Of a stretch of DNA of 43,341 nucleotides, positions 41,149 through 43,341 are shown piece by piece. The notes under the pieces were generated by a model. It had not been told where the DNA came from, did not search any database, and was given only the letters and a program-made list of their open reading frames with translations. The DNA lies in contig VXWP01000035.1 of the NCBI GenBank assembly GCA_009835325.1, forward strand, positions 1 to 43,341, given 5' to 3'. The DNA comes from Gemmatimonadota bacterium (lineage in GTDB: Bacteria > JAAXHH01). Position 1 is the first letter of the stretch. Every line of letters begins with the position of its first letter. The position numbers and the translations under genes are program-made.

Positions 41149-41594
41149 CCTTCGCTCCCGTTCCCGAGGTGGTCAATCAGGGCCTCCAGGCCCAGCCGGT
41201 AGCTGTCGCTTCCGTGTCCGCAGATCTGCCTGAGCGCCACGGACTCGATATAGGAATGATGCCGGAACTTCTCCCGGGCGTGTATGTCCGACAGGTGGAC
41301 TTCCACGACGGGCAGGCCCACGGCGACGATGGCGTCGCGCAGGGCGATGCTCGTGTGGGTGTAGGCGCCGGGATTGATCAGGATGCCGTCGGCCCAGCCG
41401 AGGGCCTGCTGGATCTCGTCCACCAGCACACCCTCGTGGTTGGACTGGCGGATGCGCATCTCGATCCCCCGTCCCGCCGCGGCTGTCTCGAGGGACCGGT
41501 TGATGTCCTCCAGCGTGTCCGTACCGTAGACTTCTGGTTCCCGGACGCCCAGCATGTTCAGGTTAGGGCCGTGCAACACGAGTATTTTCATCAT
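41145..41594 (-). CDS. aroQ: 3-dehydroquinate dehydratase, type II
   Basis: Dehydrates 3-dehydroquinate to 3-dehydroshikimate, third step of the shikimate pathway. Type II dodecameric form: [17 protein letters not shown] with catalytic Y23, [16 protein letters not shown] and [11 protein letters not shown] with H100. 149 aa. Two adjacent ATGs (41594 and 41591) are equally possible. It is translationally coupled to trpB (ATGA overlap) and is separated from aroKB by a 64-bp gap mostly made of an 11-bp repeat. Confidence 0.97.
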   Translation of the reverse strand: MMKILVLHGPNLNMLGVREPEVYGTDTLEDINRSLETAAAGRGIEMRIRQSNHEGVLVDEIQQALGWADGILINPGAYTHTSIALRDAIVAVGLPVVEVHLSDIHAREKFRHHSYIESVALRQICGHGSDSYRLGLEALIDHLGNGSEG

Positions 41595-41622
41595 GGTTTC
41601 GCCGATCCGACGCCGGTGCGCC

Positions 41623-41655
41623 GATGCGCCACCGATGCGCCGCCGATGCGCCGCC
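41623..41655. repeat. Three 11-bp units after the aroKB stop codon
   Basis: gatgcgccacc (41623), gatgcgccgcc (41634) and gatgcgccgcc (41645), with degenerate copies continuing toward 41603. In transcript direction the array begins 3 nt after the aroKB stop (41661-41659) and runs up to the aroQ start region. Confidence 0.88.
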
Positions 41656-41658
41656 CTT

Positions 41659-43296
41659 CTAGTTCCCCGTCGCGAGGACGGACCGGATGTATTCGGCGGG
41701 CACGTCGTCGCGGACGGCCACTTCGCCGATGCGGTTCGGCAGAATGAAACGCGGGCGGCCTCCCACCGACTTCTTGTCGAACTCCATGGTCTCGATCGTC
41801 GCCGGGACGTCCAGCCCGTCGCAGCGGTGGGGCAGCCCCGTGCGCCGCACCAGTTCGATCAGCCGCCGGACGCTTTCGCCGTCCAGCATGTCCATGCGCT
41901 CCGCGACCCGGGCGGCGTAGACCATGCCGATGGCCACGGCCTCGCCGTGCAGCATGCCCGTCTGCGTCTCGATGGCGTGGCCCATGGTATGGCCGAAGTT
42001 GAGTATGGCCCGCCGTCCCTGTTCGCGCTCGTCGCCGGCGACCACTTCCGCCTTGATCTCGCAGGACCGCGCCACGAGGTGCGCCAGCACGCCGCGGTCG
42101 CGCTTCAGTATATCGTCCAGGCGCCCCTCAATATAGGCGAACAGGCCGGGGTCTGCAATGACGCCATACTTGATCACTTCCGCCATGCCCGCGCGCAGTT
42201 CCCGGTCCGGCAGGCTCTCGAGCGTATCCAGGCTGGCCAGCACGAGCAGGGGCTGGTAGAACGCGCCGATCAGGTTCTTTCCGCGGCGGTGGTCCACGGC
42301 CACCTTGCCCCCCACGCTGGCGTCCACCTGGGCCAGGAGCGAGGTGGGGACCTGGATGAACGGGACGCCGCGCAGGAAGGTGGCCGCGGCGAAACCGGCC
42401 AGGTCTCCGATGACCCCGCCGCCCAGCGCGATGACGGGGGATCGGCGGTCCATCCGGTGGGCCAGCATGGCGTCATAGAGCTTTTCGGCCCAGGGAAGCG
42501 ACTTCTGCGCCTCGCCGTCCGGTACTTCGACCAGGTCAGGTTCGAACCCGGCCGACCGCAGCGAGTCCGTCGTCCGGCCTCCGTAGCGTTCCGCGATGCC
42601 CGGATGGGTCACGACCAGCGCGCGACCGGTCAGATCGAAGGATTTCAACCGGGATCCCAGCCGGTCGAGCACATCGGGCCCGATCACGATGTCATAGCTG
42701 TCGGGACCGAGGTCCACCCGGATCACGCGTTCTGTACTTTCTACCAGGGTCTTGACCATCTCCACCGCTTCCTCGATCGTATGCCGCGACGTGTCGATTT
42801 CGTGGTCCGCCCGTCCGTAGACCGGCGCGCGTTCGCGCTGGAGCGACCGGATCCGTTCCAGCGGGTCTACCCCGGCCAGGAGCGGCCTGGTCCCTGAATC
42901 GCCGCGCGTACGCGCCAGGACCGTCTCTGCCGGCGCCTTCAGGTGAATGACCGGACCCAGCGACCGCAGCACGGCGAAGTTGTCCGGATCGAGCACCGCG
43001 CCGCCACCGGTGGCGACCACCCTGCGCACCCCGTCGGCGAGACCCCGGATGACCGCTTTCTCGATCGTCCGGAAACCGGTCTCCCCCCGCTGCTCGAAGA
43101 TTTCGGGGATACGCGCCGCGGCCTTCTTCTCGATCAGCGCGTCGGTGTCCACGAAGGGTACGCCCAGGGCGCGCGCGAGTCGCCAGCCCACCGCCGTCTT
43201 GCCCGTGCCCATGAAGCCGATCAGGACGATGCCGCCGGATTGCTGTTTTCCACGTTCAGCCACTTCCCGTCCGCCTGTTGTCCTTGCCGTTTCCAT
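41659..43296 (-). CDS. aroKB: Fused shikimate kinase / 3-dehydroquinate synthase
   Basis: One 545-aa chain carrying two pathway enzymes. The N-terminal shikimate kinase (about 20-185) has P-loop GFMGTGKT (27-34), the substrate-binding D and R in DTDALIE and [19 protein letters not shown] and TRPLL. The C-terminal 3-dehydroquinate synthase (about 190-545) has [36 protein letters not shown], the zinc-ligand region with [13 protein letters not shown], and [13 protein letters not shown]. No stop or frameshift separates them. Steps 2 and 5 of the pathway are joined, not consecutive ones. It starts 2 bp after the partial upstream gene. Confidence 0.97.
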   Translation of the reverse strand: METARTTGGREVAERGKQQSGGIVLIGFMGTGKTAVGWRLARALGVPFVDTDALIEKKAAARIPEIFEQRGETGFRTIEKAVIRGLADGVRRVVATGGGAVLDPDNFAVLRSLGPVIHLKAPAETVLARTRGDSGTRPLLAGVDPLERIRSLQRERAPVYGRADHEIDTSRHTIEEAVEMVKTLVESTERVIRVDLGPDSYDIVIGPDVLDRLGSRLKSFDLTGRALVVTHPGIAERYGGRTTDSLRSAGFEPDLVEVPDGEAQKSLPWAEKLYDAMLAHRMDRRSPVIALGGGVIGDLAGFAAATFLRGVPFIQVPTSLLAQVDASVGGKVAVDHRRGKNLIGAFYQPLLVLASLDTLESLPDRELRAGMAEVIKYGVIADPGLFAYIEGRLDDILKRDRGVLAHLVARSCEIKAEVVAGDEREQGRRAILNFGHTMGHAIETQTGMLHGEAVAIGMVYAARVAERMDMLDGESVRRLIELVRRTGLPHRCDGLDVPATIETMEFDKKSVGGRPRFILPNRIGEVAVRDDVPAEYIRSVLATGN

Positions 43297-43298
43297 CG

Positions 43299-43341
43299 CT
43301 AGTAACGCGCCAGCTGGTCCATGTAGCCCAGGTAGTTGCGC
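43299..43341 (-). CDS. 3' end of an upstream gene (partial, unidentified)
   Basis: The minus strand reads RNYLGYMDQLARY followed by TAG (43301-43299), entering from beyond the window edge in an open frame. The stop lies 2 bp before the aroKB start, the same tight spacing as other genes in this cluster, so it is probably the preceding gene of the operon. Thirteen residues are too few to name it. An aromatic-pathway gene or, as in proteobacteria, a pilus secretin upstream of aroK would both be plausible. Confidence 0.5.
   Translation of the reverse strand, partial: RNYLGYMDQLARY

Overview
The window is a gene-dense stretch of bacterial chromosome, high in G+C (roughly 60-65% by eye). It carries 43 complete protein genes plus the last codons of one more. 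I see no rRNA, tRNA, CRISPR array, insertion sequence, prophage or other mobile element. Almost every gene belongs to a housekeeping family. The mix suggests an uncultivated lineage near the FCB group (Latescibacterota or Gemmatimonadota-like): an Ig-like lipoprotein opening with GGPRDRIPP, an alpha2-type GlyRS, a phytanoyl-CoA dioxygenase beside Gfo/Idh and TIM-barrel isomerase genes, and the order ffh-rpsP-rimM-trmD-rplS-rnhB-yraN. That placement is inference; no marker was aligned.

Layout. Positions 10-8777 (+): class II aldolase, HU/IHF-like protein, HypE-like AIR-synthase protein, Smg (DUF494), TopA, XerC, an Ig-like lipoprotein and a phytanoyl-CoA dioxygenase. Positions 8834-14628 (-): glyS, a Gfo/Idh/MocA oxidoreductase, a sugar phosphate isomerase/epimerase and an orphan peptide-type solute-binding lipoprotein. 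Positions 14862-17111 (+): a YgfZ-type folate-binding protein and dihydroorotase. Positions 17204-33660 (-) are a long co-directional run, read from yicC down: yicC, gmk, rpoZ, coaBC, a family-4 uracil-DNA glycosylase, dnaB, mlaF, tgt, yajC, def, fmt, rsmB, ffh, rpsP, rimM, trmD, rplS, rnhB, yraN and a membrane-anchored PHP hydrolase. Many junctions overlap by 4 bp, and a good promoter sits upstream of yicC. At 33952-35745 (+) is an RqcH/NFACT protein, divergent from yicC.

Positions 35831-43341 (-) are an aromatic amino-acid cluster: fused aroK-aroB, aroQ, trpB, trpA, aroH, aroF, tyrA and pheA. These cover DAHP synthesis, three shikimate-pathway activities, chorismate mutase with both prephenate branches, and the last two-subunit step of tryptophan synthesis. 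A 187-bp gap between trpA and aroH holds a long three-tier imperfect hairpin, the best candidate here for an undescribed RNA regulator.

The most distinctive feature is a dense population of very short tandem repeats (periods 9, 11, 15, 18, 20, 27-36 and 43 bp) at about fifteen places. They fall in two settings. One is in frame in linkers, tails and signal peptides (TopA, the lipoprotein, YgfZ, the PHP hydrolase, TrmD, the uracil-DNA glycosylase, RqcH). The other is between genes, and in five cases the array starts at, or includes a copy of, a stop codon (glyS, ygfZ, cehA, rpsP, aroKB). I found no new defence system or biosynthetic cluster. The points worth following are the repeat population, the aroH leader structure, a CoaBC lacking its flap cysteine, and an insertion in GlyRS.
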